The notes beneath the pieces were generated by a model, which did not search any database, was not told where the DNA came from, and saw only the letters and a list, made by a program, of their open reading frames with translations. Both the position numbers and the translations under genes were made by a program. This document shows, piece by piece, positions 51,119 through 59,281 of a stretch of 64,000 nt of DNA; the stretch's first letter is position 1; each line of letters opens with the position of its first letter. Origin of the DNA: Mucilaginibacter sp. PPCGB 2223 (GTDB taxonomy: Bacteria; Bacteroidota; Bacteroidia; Sphingobacteriales; Sphingobacteriaceae); the NCBI RefSeq assembly GCF_001705515.1, contig NZ_MDJS01000003.1, forward strand, positions 620,001 to 684,000. The letters run 5' to 3'.

Positions 51119-51143
51119 CAATAACCACCTCAACATATATGTA

Positions 51144-51179
51144 GGCCCGCCCTGTTTTTTAACCGGGGCGGGCTTTTTT
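51144..51179 (+). terminator. Terminator after the first LiaF-like gene
   Basis: GCCCGCCC (51145-51152) pairs with GGGCGGGC (51166-51173), followed by six T. Confidence 0.9.
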
Positions 51180-51845
51180 GTTGGTTCATTGGTTCATAGT
51201 CATTAGTTCATTGGTAAATAGTTGATTTGGTTGATTTTGGATACTTTTAATATGCTCTGACTACTGATTATGTGGCGGATTTTGCTTATATTTATAGATG
51301 ATCAGAGCACTAATTATTGCAAAAAAGAGGGAAGCTAAAAGCATAAAGCCAAAAGGCAAAATGCTTGGAAAATTTCTCCTGCCAGCCGGCAGGCTGGTAC
51401 AATATCCCCCCTATTTGGTTCATTGGTTAATCAGTTCATTGGTTTATTGGTATTGATAGCGGAGATTTTGTTTGAAATACCGAAGAATACCTATGTGTTA
51501 CAGGAGCGCGCGTTAGGGATAGCAACGCCTGCCTGTCGGCAGACAGGGATACCGGCCATGTGATGGGCTGAGAGCAGGCCGTGGCTAATGCCTTGTGCAG
51601 TATGAGTGCCCGCCTGCCGGACGGGCAGGGATAGCCCGGGCCGCAGGCAACGCCCTTTAGAAAGTCGAAAGGAAAAATTAAAAAGTCAAAAAATGATTGG
51701 CATACCCCTCCCCGGGTGGGGTGCTGAAGCAAGTTAGCATGACTTCTTAAAAAAAACCCGAAGTCGGACATCCGAATTCCGGAATCGAAAAAATACCCAT
51801 AAATACCCATGTGTTCAATAGTAACCGGTGTAATCCCAACCAAAC
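51180..51845. other. Long intergenic spacer of degenerate repeats
   Basis: No gene is supported. The spacer holds tandem TTCATTGGTT-like phrases (51181-51230 and 51416-51455), a GCCAGCCGGCAGGC palindrome near 51383, the reversed GGGCGTT-family copy at 51509-51657, and fragments such as AAGTCGGACATCCGAATTCC. A 135-codon minus-strand frame over 51436-51843 crosses the repeat and is not called. Confidence 0.5.
51509..51657 (-). repeat. GGGCGTT-family intergenic repeat, copy C (reversed)
   Basis: On the minus strand: GGGCGTTGCCTGCGGCCCGG, CTCATACTGCACAAGGCATT, AGCCACGGCCTGC, CCGGTATCCCTGTCTGCCG and ATCCCTAACGCGCG. This is the longest of the four copies. Confidence 0.7.
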
Positions 51846-51883
51846 TTTTTTACCGACAAAATGCCAACGCTTACCGAATATTA
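51846..51883 (+). promoter_or_regulatory. Putative LytTR-type direct repeat, site 2
   Basis: ACCGAC (51852-51857) and ACCGAA (51873-51878) are 21 bases apart, preceded by TTTTTT and TT. A CCGGTGTAATCCC block lies 25 bases upstream, as at site 1. A -7-like TAGTTTTA follows at 51928 and an inverted TTATGTT / AACATAA pair surrounds it. Confidence 0.6.
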
Positions 51884-51963
51884 CAGCAGATTACCAAAAT
51901 TGCTTTGCCCTATTACAAATGTTATGTTAGTTTTATAACATAATTTAATAATACCCCTTACAA

Positions 51964-52803
51964 ATGAGCATCGATATAGAAAATAAAGAAAATAAAGACA
52001 GGAACAGGGAGCCCGGCAAAAACAAAGCCCTTGCAGGCATGATATTGCTTTTGGTGGGCATGGTTTTCCTGGTACATAAATTAAACATTATCCTTTTCCC
52101 ATACTGGATATTTGACGGCTGGATGATCCTGATCATCTTCGGTTTATACATAGGCGCCAAGCATAATTTCAGGAACATAGCCTGGCTGATACTGGTGGTG
52201 ATAGGCGGGCTGAATTTGCTGGAGGATATTTTTCCGAAGGCAAGTTTTAACGATGCCATATTTCCGATAATCATTATTGCGATAGGCATCCGGCTTATCA
52301 TCAACCGTAATAAACCCTGGAACAGGGACCGCTGGAACAAAGAGCAATGGAAAGAACAGTGGAAAGGGCAATGGGACTGGAGAAACCACGCCGGGCCAAA
52401 ACCAGGTGAGGAACAAGGAGATATCCCAAAAGAGGAAAAGGGTTTCGATTATAAAACCTTCTACGGCGACGATTACCTTGATGCTACCTCTGTTTTCAGC
52501 GGTGTAAAAAAGAAAGTGCTTTCGAAAGATTTTAAGGGCGGCGATATCACCAACTTTTTTGGCGGCTGCGATGTGGATTTCACTTCGGCGGATATTTCGG
52601 GCCGGGTGGTGATCGATGTAACACAGGTGTTCGGCGGCATTAAGCTGATCGTGCCGCCGCACTGGCACGTTACCTCGGATATGGTATCGCTTTTTGCCGG
52701 GTTTGACGACAAGCGCCTGCAAAAAAGCGATTACGGCAGCGACAAGATACTGGTGCTGAAAGGTACATCCATCTTCGCCGGTGTGGAGATACGCAGCTAT
52801 TAA
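51964..52803 (+). CDS. LiaF-like membrane protein with C-terminal beta domain
   Basis: The 279-residue protein has four membrane helices at the N-terminus (KALAGMILLLVGMVFLVH, MILIIFGLYIG, WLILVVIGGLNLL, IFPIIIIAIGIRLII), a Trp/Arg/Lys linker (about 115-145) and a LiaF-type C-terminal beta-helix domain: YLDATSVFSGVKKKVLSKDF, GGDITNFFGGCDVDF, VVIDVTQVFGGIKLIVP and LKGTSIFAGVEIRSY. In Firmicutes LiaF keeps the LiaS kinase silent until cell-wall damage. Here the next genes are a LytS-type kinase, overlapping by 23 bases if its GTG start is used, and a LytTR regulator, so a similar sensing unit is likely. Confidence 0.88.
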   Translation: MSIDIENKENKDRNREPGKNKALAGMILLLVGMVFLVHKLNIILFPYWIFDGWMILIIFGLYIGAKHNFRNIAWLILVVIGGLNLLEDIFPKASFNDAIFPIIIIAIGIRLIINRNKPWNRDRWNKEQWKEQWKGQWDWRNHAGPKPGEEQGDIPKEEKGFDYKTFYGDDYLDATSVFSGVKKKVLSKDFKGGDITNFFGGCDVDFTSADISGRVVIDVTQVFGGIKLIVPPHWHVTSDMVSLFAGFDDKRLQKSDYGSDKILVLKGTSIFAGVEIRSY

Positions 52804-53893
52804 GCTGCCGGTCTACGGGAAAAAATCAAACCAAAACTATAAACAGACCTGGACTAACTTGGCAACAAATCAAGGAATTGCAACAAAAATCGGCTGGTCG
52901 CTGGCGGCCTGCTGCCTCATCTGGATGGGGCTGCAGGCTTATATCATTTATGGCTTCGGCTTTAAATGGTATATCGCGCTGGTTGATAGTTTTTGCAATA
53001 CCATTTTACTGATCGGCGCCTGCTGGCTTATCAACAATAACCTGCGCTATTACCAGCCTGGCACTAAAGGGTATATCAACCTGGTGGTTTGGTGCGCCGC
53101 CCTGTCGGGCCTGTGTATCTTGATATCTCGCTGGAGCCTGCCCTACCTGCTCGATGATAAAGCTTACAAAGCCTTCTTCTCACAGTCGCTCGTCATTCGC
53201 TTTTTTGTGGGTTTTCTGGCCATTGGCTGTATGGCCATGGTTAGTGTAATTTATTACACCCAGCTCGATCAGAAAGAGAACGACCAGCGTAAAGCCGACG
53301 CCGAGCGGCTTGCCCGCGAGGCGGAACTGTATAACCTGCGCCAGCAACTGCAGCCGCATTTTTTGTTTAATAGTTTAAACTCGATCAATGCATTGATCGG
53401 TTTGCGGCCGGATGAAGCGCGCAAGATGATCCATCAGCTGAGCGACTTTTTGCGGGGGACATTGAAAAAAGACGACCAAGAGCCGGTACCGCTATCGGAA
53501 GAATTGCAACACCTGCAACTGTACCTCGATATCGAAAAGGTACGTTTCGGGCACCGTTTGGAGGCCGAGATCAGCTGCGATGCCAAAAGCGGAAGCATGA
53601 AATTACCGCCCATGCTGCTGCAGCCTATTGTGGAAAATGCTATTAAATTTGGATTGTATGACACGACTGAAAATGTTGTGATCAGCATACGTGCCGAGGT
53701 TAACGATAATTACTTAGTTTTGATGGTGCAAAACCCTTACGACGCGCAAACTACGCGGCCGCGTAAGGGCACAGGCTTTGGCCTGAGCGGGGTGCAGCGG
53801 CGCTTATACCTGCTTTTTGCCCGTAACGACCTGGTGGAGACTTTTGCCGAAGACAATATTTTTACAACTATAATCAAAGTGCCCCAAGCATGA
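52781..53893 (+). CDS. LytS/YehU-type sensor histidine kinase
   Basis: The product has up to 370 residues. Four membrane segments fill the first ~155 residues without a large extracellular loop. A short coiled coil (QKENDQRKADAERLAREAEL) leads to the His_kinase domain with LRQQLQPHFLFNSLNSINAL (the phospho-acceptor is the His of QPHFLFN). An ATPase part follows with PPMLLQPIVENAIKFGL and KGTGFGLSGVQRRL. The start is uncertain: GTG at 52781 overlaps the LiaF gene; TTG at 52859 does not. The gene shares ATGA with the LytTR regulator. With no ligand-binding domain, it is probably controlled by the LiaF-like protein. Confidence 0.9.
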   Translation: MWRYAAIKLPVYGKKSNQNYKQTWTNLATNQGIATKIGWSLAACCLIWMGLQAYIIYGFGFKWYIALVDSFCNTILLIGACWLINNNLRYYQPGTKGYINLVVWCAALSGLCILISRWSLPYLLDDKAYKAFFSQSLVIRFFVGFLAIGCMAMVSVIYYTQLDQKENDQRKADAERLAREAELYNLRQQLQPHFLFNSLNSINALIGLRPDEARKMIHQLSDFLRGTLKKDDQEPVPLSEELQHLQLYLDIEKVRFGHRLEAEISCDAKSGSMKLPPMLLQPIVENAIKFGLYDTTENVVISIRAEVNDNYLVLMVQNPYDAQTTRPRKGTGFGLSGVQRRLYLLFARNDLVETFAEDNIFTTIIKVPQA

Positions 53894-54639
53894 AGAAAGC
53901 TTTAATTATTGATGATGAGCCACTGGCGCGCATGGTGGTACGCGAGTATTTGCAGGATTTTCCGCAGATTGAAGTACTGCAGGAATGCGGTGATGGTTTT
54001 GAAGGCGTAAAGGCCATCAACCAGTTGCAGCCCGACCTGGTATTCCTGGATGTGCAGATGCCCAAGATCAATGGTTTTGAAATGCTCGAGCTGGTGGAGA
54101 GCCAGCCGGCCGTGATCTTCACCACAGCGTTTGATGAGTATGCGATCAAAGCTTTCGAAACCCATGCGGTTGATTACCTGCTGAAACCTTTCAGTAAGGA
54201 CAGGTTTCATAAAGCCGTCGAAAAATATGTAAACCAGGCCACCGCTGCGCCAGTCGCAACTAAGAATACCGAAGAACTCATCAATTCGGTGATACCACCA
54301 TCGCCGTCGCAGCACGAGCGCATCGTGGTAAAAACAGGTACTAAAGTAAAGATCATCCCGGTGCAGGATGTGATCTATCTCGAAGCCGACGATGACTATG
54401 TGAGCATCCACACTGCCGAAGGCTCGTTCCTGAAAAATAAAACGATGGGTTTCTTTGAGCAAACTTTAGATTCCAGCCAGTTTGTGCGCGTGCACCGCAG
54501 CTATATCCTGGCCGTACAACAGATCACCCGTATCGACCCGTACGAAAAAGACGCGCATATCGCTATCCTCAAATCGGGCGATAAGATACCGGTGAGTAAG
54601 ACGGGATATGTGAAGCTGAAAGCGGTGTTGGGGATATAA
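53890..54639 (+). CDS. LytTR-family response regulator
   Basis: The 249-residue protein has a receiver domain (D8-D9 acidic pocket, phospho-acceptor D54 in VFLDVQMPKINGFE, lysine in LLKPFSKD) and a C-terminal LytTR DNA-binding domain (about residues 140-249). LytTR marks are IIPVQDVIYLEADDDYVSIH, QFVRVHRSYILA and the final DKIPVSKTGYVKLK. LytTR regulators bind two direct repeats about 21 bp apart; repeats of that geometry (ACCGAC-N15-ACCGA) precede both LiaF-like genes and the gene at 31633. It is coupled by ATGA overlap to the kinase gene. Confidence 0.95.
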   Translation: MKKALIIDDEPLARMVVREYLQDFPQIEVLQECGDGFEGVKAINQLQPDLVFLDVQMPKINGFEMLELVESQPAVIFTTAFDEYAIKAFETHAVDYLLKPFSKDRFHKAVEKYVNQATAAPVATKNTEELINSVIPPSPSQHERIVVKTGTKVKIIPVQDVIYLEADDDYVSIHTAEGSFLKNKTMGFFEQTLDSSQFVRVHRSYILAVQQITRIDPYEKDAHIAILKSGDKIPVSKTGYVKLKAVLGI

Positions 54640-54757
54640 CGATGAGTGGTGAATAGAGAGCGGTGAGCAGCCCTATTTTTCGCTATACAAAATTTGTGAA
54701 ACATCGATTACTGAGCCTGATTCCGTCAAGTGCGTATGTTTATCTTTTGCAGAGCTT

Positions 54758-55237
54758 ATGAAGACCTACATACTGTATCCTTGTTTGATATTGTTTTTAT
54801 TTGCAGTTAGCAACTGTAGTCCGCAGGGCGACCCTTATTACACTGACCATGGTGACTGGGATGATTCGCGATTTCCGTTAATTAAGCCTTATGAAGCACT
54901 TTGTCTGAACGGCAGTAAAGATTGGTTTGTGCAGATGATACCCGATTCGGTAAGCGTGACCTCGATACCGGGTGTAAGGAAAATAAATATCATCCACCAG
55001 ATGATTTTGATTTATGGGATCAAGACCGTCGTAAACTTTCAGCAAGCTAAAGAGGGCTGGTTCGTGATAATACCAGCCCAACACATACGCAAGGATTTTA
55101 CCTTACATCAAGAATACCTGAATTATCTTAACACGATCAACATCAAAAACGAACCTAAACTGTATGAAGCGGGAAAGATATGTGAATATTTTGGAAAACG
55201 AGATACCATTGACTGGAAACGTATTGATGATGACTGA
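54758..55237 (+). CDS. Lipoprotein, unknown
   Basis: The 159-residue product has a lipoprotein signal with Cys20 (FLFAVSNCSPQ). The mature part is charged and polar with no recognised domain; IHQMILIYGIKTVVNFQQAK and the C-terminal YFGKRDTIDWKRIDDD are the most regular stretches. It follows the LytTR gene on the same strand after 118 bases, with a degenerate repeat phrase (GTGGTGAATAGAGAGCGG) in between, so co-transcription is doubtful. Confidence 0.65.
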   Translation: MKTYILYPCLILFLFAVSNCSPQGDPYYTDHGDWDDSRFPLIKPYEALCLNGSKDWFVQMIPDSVSVTSIPGVRKINIIHQMILIYGIKTVVNFQQAKEGWFVIIPAQHIRKDFTLHQEYLNYLNTINIKNEPKLYEAGKICEYFGKRDTIDWKRIDDD

Positions 55238-55257
55238 ACTTTCGATCAAACGACATA

Positions 55258-55749
55258 TTACTTTCGCATTTTACTGATCGCAACCTTTAACTCCTCCGGC
55301 CGCTGAGTGCCGATGACCAGTTTGCTGCCATCGGTTTTGGTGATGACCAGGCCCTTGCCCCAATTGGTATTGTATATGGTGCCGTATTGCCTGCTTAGCC
55401 GCATACCCAGGCCGAACGAACGGTAAGGTATCACATCCATCGAGGCAATATCGGCGAGCCGGAGCTCATTGAGCTTATTCCCTTTGATACCGAAACCGTA
55501 ATAAATGGCATCCCGCTCAACAACAGTAAATAGCTTAAAATAACAGAAACCGAGTACTAATGGCAGCCCAACCAGTAGCACGATTACAATAAGCGAACCA
55601 TTAGAGGCGGGCTTATCACCTACAGGATTACCCGTAATAACCTGGTAAATTAAAATGCCCAATAAGGGCATTAAGGTGACAATCAGAATGAGCCATAGCC
55701 ACCATTGCCTGAATTTTTGTATTTCGCTGAACAATATTTCTTTTTCCAT
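55258..55749 (-). CDS. Membrane protein with a PH-like C-terminal domain
   Basis: The 163-residue protein has two membrane helices (about residues 17-36 and 52-73) followed by a beta-rich domain: LFTVVERDAIYYGFGIKGNK, LADIASMDVIPYRSFG, GLVITKTDGSKLVIGTQRPE and a closing helix ELKVAISKMRK. This layout matches bacterial PH-domain membrane proteins that read like YdbS-type or DUF-labelled families. Function unknown. It is convergent with the lipoprotein gene. Confidence 0.7.
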   Translation of the reverse strand: MEKEILFSEIQKFRQWWLWLILIVTLMPLLGILIYQVITGNPVGDKPASNGSLIVIVLLVGLPLVLGFCYFKLFTVVERDAIYYGFGIKGNKLNELRLADIASMDVIPYRSFGLGMRLSRQYGTIYNTNWGKGLVITKTDGSKLVIGTQRPEELKVAISKMRK

Positions 55750-55914
55750 TGGGTTTAGGTTAAGCGCGATACAAGATAGCTAATTTATGCGAGTATCAAG
55801 TTTTTTACCTGCCGTTCAGCATTCTACAGGACAGTTAATCGGCAGCGATCAATAACTTTGCAAAAACGCCTTAACCGGGCTATAAACCAAACTCATTTGA
55901 ACCTGAATTAATAC

Positions 55915-58704
55915 ATGAAGAAGATATTTTTAGTATTCGCCTGTGCCTGTTTATCTGCGGGCAATATCATCGCGCAAAGCAAAAAACCGGCAACTGCAAC
56001 CGTTTGGCCGCAGATCACCAAAGAAATGCAACCCTGGACACGCTGGTGGTGGATGGGAAACGCTGTCGACAATAAAAATACAGTGCACCTGTTGGAATTG
56101 TATCATAAGGCCGGGTTTGGCGGCGTTGAGGTGACGCCGATTTACGGCGCCATAGGTTACGAGAACCGCTACCTGCAATTTTTATCGCCGCAGTGGATGA
56201 GCGCGCTCGATTTCACTATCCAGAAAGCAAAAGCCTTAGGCATGGGTGTGGATATGAACACCGGCACGGGCTGGCCGTTCGGCGGGCCGCAGATCAAGGC
56301 CGGGAATGCTGCCGGCAAGCTGATCATTCAAACATATAAACTGGCTGCCGGCGAAACGTTGAACAGCAAGATTGTGGTGAACGATGCCCGGCAGGCAAAA
56401 AATGCTGCCGTTCTGCAGGCGGTGATTGCTTATGGCGATAAAGGCGAAGTGCTCGATATTACCAATAAGGTAAGTACTGATGGCAGCCTGAACTGGAAAC
56501 CTGCTGAGGGTAAATGGGATATTTATGCGGCCTTTAGCGGTAAAACCCTGCAACAGGTAAAGCGGGCAGCTCCGGGCGGCGAGGGTTTTGTGATGGATCA
56601 CCTGTCAAGAATCGCGGTTGACACTTACCTGAAACGTTTTGATGAGGCTTTTAAAGGCAAGTCGCCAGGCATAGGTTCGTACTTTAACGATAGTTACGAA
56701 GTGTACGGTGCAAGCTGGTCGCCCGGTTTTTTTGACGAGTTTCAGCGCCGCCGCGGGTACGACCTTCGCCTGCATCTGAACGAGCTGAACAGCAGCGAAA
56801 ATACCGAAAAGGTAGCCCGGGTGAAGATCGACTATCGCGAAACCATGAGCCAGATGCTGCTGGATAATTTCACCCTCACCTGGACGAACTGGGCTCACCA
56901 TTACGGCAGCCTGACACGCAACCAATCGCACGGATCGCCGGGTAATTTACTCGATCTGTACGGCGCGGTTGATATACCCGAATGCGAAACCTTTGGCTCG
57001 AGCCATTTTGATATACCCGGTCTGCGCCGCGACAGCGCCGATGTGCGCAATGTTGACCCCGACCCGATGATGCTGAAATTCGCTTCGTCGGCAGGGCATG
57101 TAAACGGCCGCAGATACGCCACATCCGAAACCTTTACCTGGCTAACCGAGCATTTTAAAGGTTCGCTATCGCAATGCAAACCCGAATTGGAGCAGGTATT
57201 TTTAGCGGGCGTTAACCATGTTTACTTTCATGGCACAACCTACTCGCCAGATGACATCGCGTTCCCGGGATGGTTATTTTACGCGTCGACAAACTTTGTA
57301 CCCAACAATAGCTGGTGGGATCATTTACCAGGTTTAAACAATTATATCGCCCGCTGCCAGTCGGTTTTGCAGGCAGGTAAACCCGATAACGAACTCCTGA
57401 TCTACTGGCCGGTGTATGATGCCTGGGCCAACACCAAAGGCATGGAAATGCAACTGGCCATCCATGATATCAATCAATGGCTGCGCCCGACGGATTTCTA
57501 CAAAGCATCCATGGAGCTGCAAAAAGCCGGTTATTCGTTCGATTTTATATCCGATAAACAGATCGGGGGTTCGAGCGTAGTTAACGGACAGATAGTCACC
57601 AAAGCCGATGCCCAGAGCCGCAAAGTGCTGGTTGTGCCCGCTTGCCGTTTTATGCCTTTAGGTACGCTGGATAAGATTATTGCTCTTGCTCAGGCCGGGG
57701 CAACCGTCATTATGCAAAAACTGCCCGAAGACGTGCCGGGGTTGGCAAACCTCGAAGTGCGCCAGTCAAAACTAAAAAGCTCACTGGTTGCGCTAAAATT
57801 TAACGATTTGCCAAATGGGGTTAAGCAATGTAAAACCGGCACGGGGCAAATATTGCTCACGGCTGATGTCCAAAAGGCGTTGGAATATAGAGATATGAAA
57901 GGCGAAGCCCTGGTAACTACCGGCCTCAAATTCATCCGCCGTTCTATCGCCGGGGGTAAATACTACTTTATTGTTAACCATACTCCCGAAGCTATTGATA
58001 CCGATTTGCCCTTGAATGTTAAAGCGGTTTCGGTTGTGATTATGGACCCGCAGAGCGGCGCTTATGGCCTGGCAAAATCATCAGCTAATGGTAATACAAC
58101 CAACGTCCATGTTCAATTACAGCCCGGCGAAGCAGTTATCTTAAAGGCTAATAGCACACCTGTTGCCCTGATTGCCAAATGGAAGTATATCGAAAAAACA
58201 GATGCGCCTTTAACTATAGGTGGTAACTGGGCATTGCACTTTACTAAAGGCGGCCCGGTTGTTCCTGCCGATCAACAGCTTTCGGATCTGAAATCGTGGA
58301 CTGCCCTGAACGACCCCAATGCAGTATCCTTCTCGGGGAGCGGCGAATACACCACTACCTTTGATCTGCCGGTTAAAAAAGCCTCAGATTATATCCTGAA
58401 CCTGGGCAAGGTTTGCGAAAGTGCGCACGTATATATCAACGGGCAGGATGCGGGTATCTTCTGGAGCATTCCGTTCAGTGCGCGGGTGGGTAAATACCTC
58501 AAACCAGGTAACAACACCATCAAGGTCGAAATAGATAACCTGATGGCTAACCACATCCGGTATATGGATCAGAACGGTATACAATGGCGCAAATACCACG
58601 AGATCAACTTTGTGAATATCAACTATCAGCCTTTTGATGCTTCTAAATGGTCGCCGATGCCTTCGGGTTTGCTGGGGCCGGTTACTTTAACGCCGGTAGA
58701 ATAA
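55915..58704 (+). CDS. GH106-type alpha-L-rhamnosidase
   Basis: The 929-residue product has a signal peptide (to about residue 20, GNIIAQ). The opening TRWWWMGNAVD (about 42-52) and GFGGVEVTPIYGAIGYE (about 71-87) are characteristic of glycoside hydrolase family 106. MGVDMNTGTGWPFGGPQ, the long catalytic barrel and a C-terminal beta-sandwich (YILNLGKVCESAHVYINGQD) complete it. GH106 enzymes release alpha-L-rhamnose from plant polysaccharides such as rhamnogalacturonan. The length is slightly shorter than the ~1100 residues of well-known members. No other carbohydrate-active gene adjoins it. Confidence 0.88.
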   Translation: MKKIFLVFACACLSAGNIIAQSKKPATATVWPQITKEMQPWTRWWWMGNAVDNKNTVHLLELYHKAGFGGVEVTPIYGAIGYENRYLQFLSPQWMSALDFTIQKAKALGMGVDMNTGTGWPFGGPQIKAGNAAGKLIIQTYKLAAGETLNSKIVVNDARQAKNAAVLQAVIAYGDKGEVLDITNKVSTDGSLNWKPAEGKWDIYAAFSGKTLQQVKRAAPGGEGFVMDHLSRIAVDTYLKRFDEAFKGKSPGIGSYFNDSYEVYGASWSPGFFDEFQRRRGYDLRLHLNELNSSENTEKVARVKIDYRETMSQMLLDNFTLTWTNWAHHYGSLTRNQSHGSPGNLLDLYGAVDIPECETFGSSHFDIPGLRRDSADVRNVDPDPMMLKFASSAGHVNGRRYATSETFTWLTEHFKGSLSQCKPELEQVFLAGVNHVYFHGTTYSPDDIAFPGWLFYASTNFVPNNSWWDHLPGLNNYIARCQSVLQAGKPDNELLIYWPVYDAWANTKGMEMQLAIHDINQWLRPTDFYKASMELQKAGYSFDFISDKQIGGSSVVNGQIVTKADAQSRKVLVVPACRFMPLGTLDKIIALAQAGATVIMQKLPEDVPGLANLEVRQSKLKSSLVALKFNDLPNGVKQCKTGTGQILLTADVQKALEYRDMKGEALVTTGLKFIRRSIAGGKYYFIVNHTPEAIDTDLPLNVKAVSVVIMDPQSGAYGLAKSSANGNTTNVHVQLQPGEAVILKANSTPVALIAKWKYIEKTDAPLTIGGNWALHFTKGGPVVPADQQLSDLKSWTALNDPNAVSFSGSGEYTTTFDLPVKKASDYILNLGKVCESAHVYINGQDAGIFWSIPFSARVGKYLKPGNNTIKVEIDNLMANHIRYMDQNGIQWRKYHEINFVNINYQPFDASKWSPMPSGLLGPVTLTPVE

Positions 58705-58717
58705 TTTGTAACACACC

Positions 58718-58757
58718 GCTTAGGTAAGTGTCTATATTTAAAGATACTTACCTAAGC
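58718..58757 (+). promoter_or_regulatory. Long hairpin ending two bases before the trmO start codon
   Basis: GCTTAGGTAAGT (58718-58729) is the exact complement of ACTTACCTAAGC (58746-58757); a G-T and TCT/AGA pairing extend the stem inward. The dyad could be a repressor operator or an RNA hairpin that covers the translation start. It is also the only candidate terminator for the GH106 gene, but there is no T-tract. Confidence 0.6.
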
Positions 58758-58759
58758 CT

Positions 58760-59221
58760 ATGCAGATTGTACTAAAACCTATCGCTACAGTAAGAAATAA
58801 ACGGACCGGACCCATCGACGATTTTTGGGGCGATACCATTTCGGAAATCACCCTGGCCGACGATATCCCGACCGAAGCGCTGGACAACATCGAAGCTTTC
58901 TCGCACCTCGAGATCATTTATTACTTCGACCAGGTAGATCAAAGCAAGATAGTTTACGCAGGACACCCGCGTGGTAATCCCGACTATCCTAAAATGGGCA
59001 TTTTGTGCCAGCGTAAAAAAGACAGGCCCAACCGGCTTGGCCTTTGCACCGTCGAACTGGTGGAACACACCGGCCGTACTATCAAAGTAAAATACCTCGA
59101 CGCTATCGACGGTACGCCAGTGCTGGATATCAAACCGGTGATGAAAGAGTTTACCCTTAACGGCGAGATCAAACAACCCGCTTGGGTTGCCGATCTGATG
59201 AGGGATTATTGGAAGTGCTAA
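58760..59221 (+). CDS. trmO: tRNA m6t6A37 methyltransferase (TrmO/TsaA family)
   Basis: TrmO methylates N6-threonylcarbamoyladenosine at position 37 of some tRNAs with S-adenosylmethionine. The 153-residue protein shows the family blocks IATVRNKR, IEAFSHLEIIYYFDQ (about 44-58), RPNRLGLCTVEL (about 89-100) and LDAIDGTPVLDIKP (about 113-126). It is the single-domain TsaA-like form. A strong inverted repeat ends two bases before its ATG. Confidence 0.9.
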   Translation: MQIVLKPIATVRNKRTGPIDDFWGDTISEITLADDIPTEALDNIEAFSHLEIIYYFDQVDQSKIVYAGHPRGNPDYPKMGILCQRKKDRPNRLGLCTVELVEHTGRTIKVKYLDAIDGTPVLDIKPVMKEFTLNGEIKQPAWVADLMRDYWKC

Positions 59222-59247
59222 GCTGCAAAGTGGTTTAACTGGGGGCA

Positions 59248-59277
59248 TTGCCCCAAATAAATAAAATATTATTTTTG
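59248..59277 (+). promoter_or_regulatory. Promoter of mtgA
   Basis: TTG (59248-59250), 19 bases, then a perfect TATTTTTG -7 box (59270-59277) that ends four bases before the start codon; the mRNA would be nearly leaderless. Confidence 0.6.
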
Positions 59278-59281
59278 ATCG

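Noticed and set aside
51436..51843. 135-codon minus-strand frame
   Set aside because: It passes through repeat copy C and degenerate intergenic phrases; no protein features.
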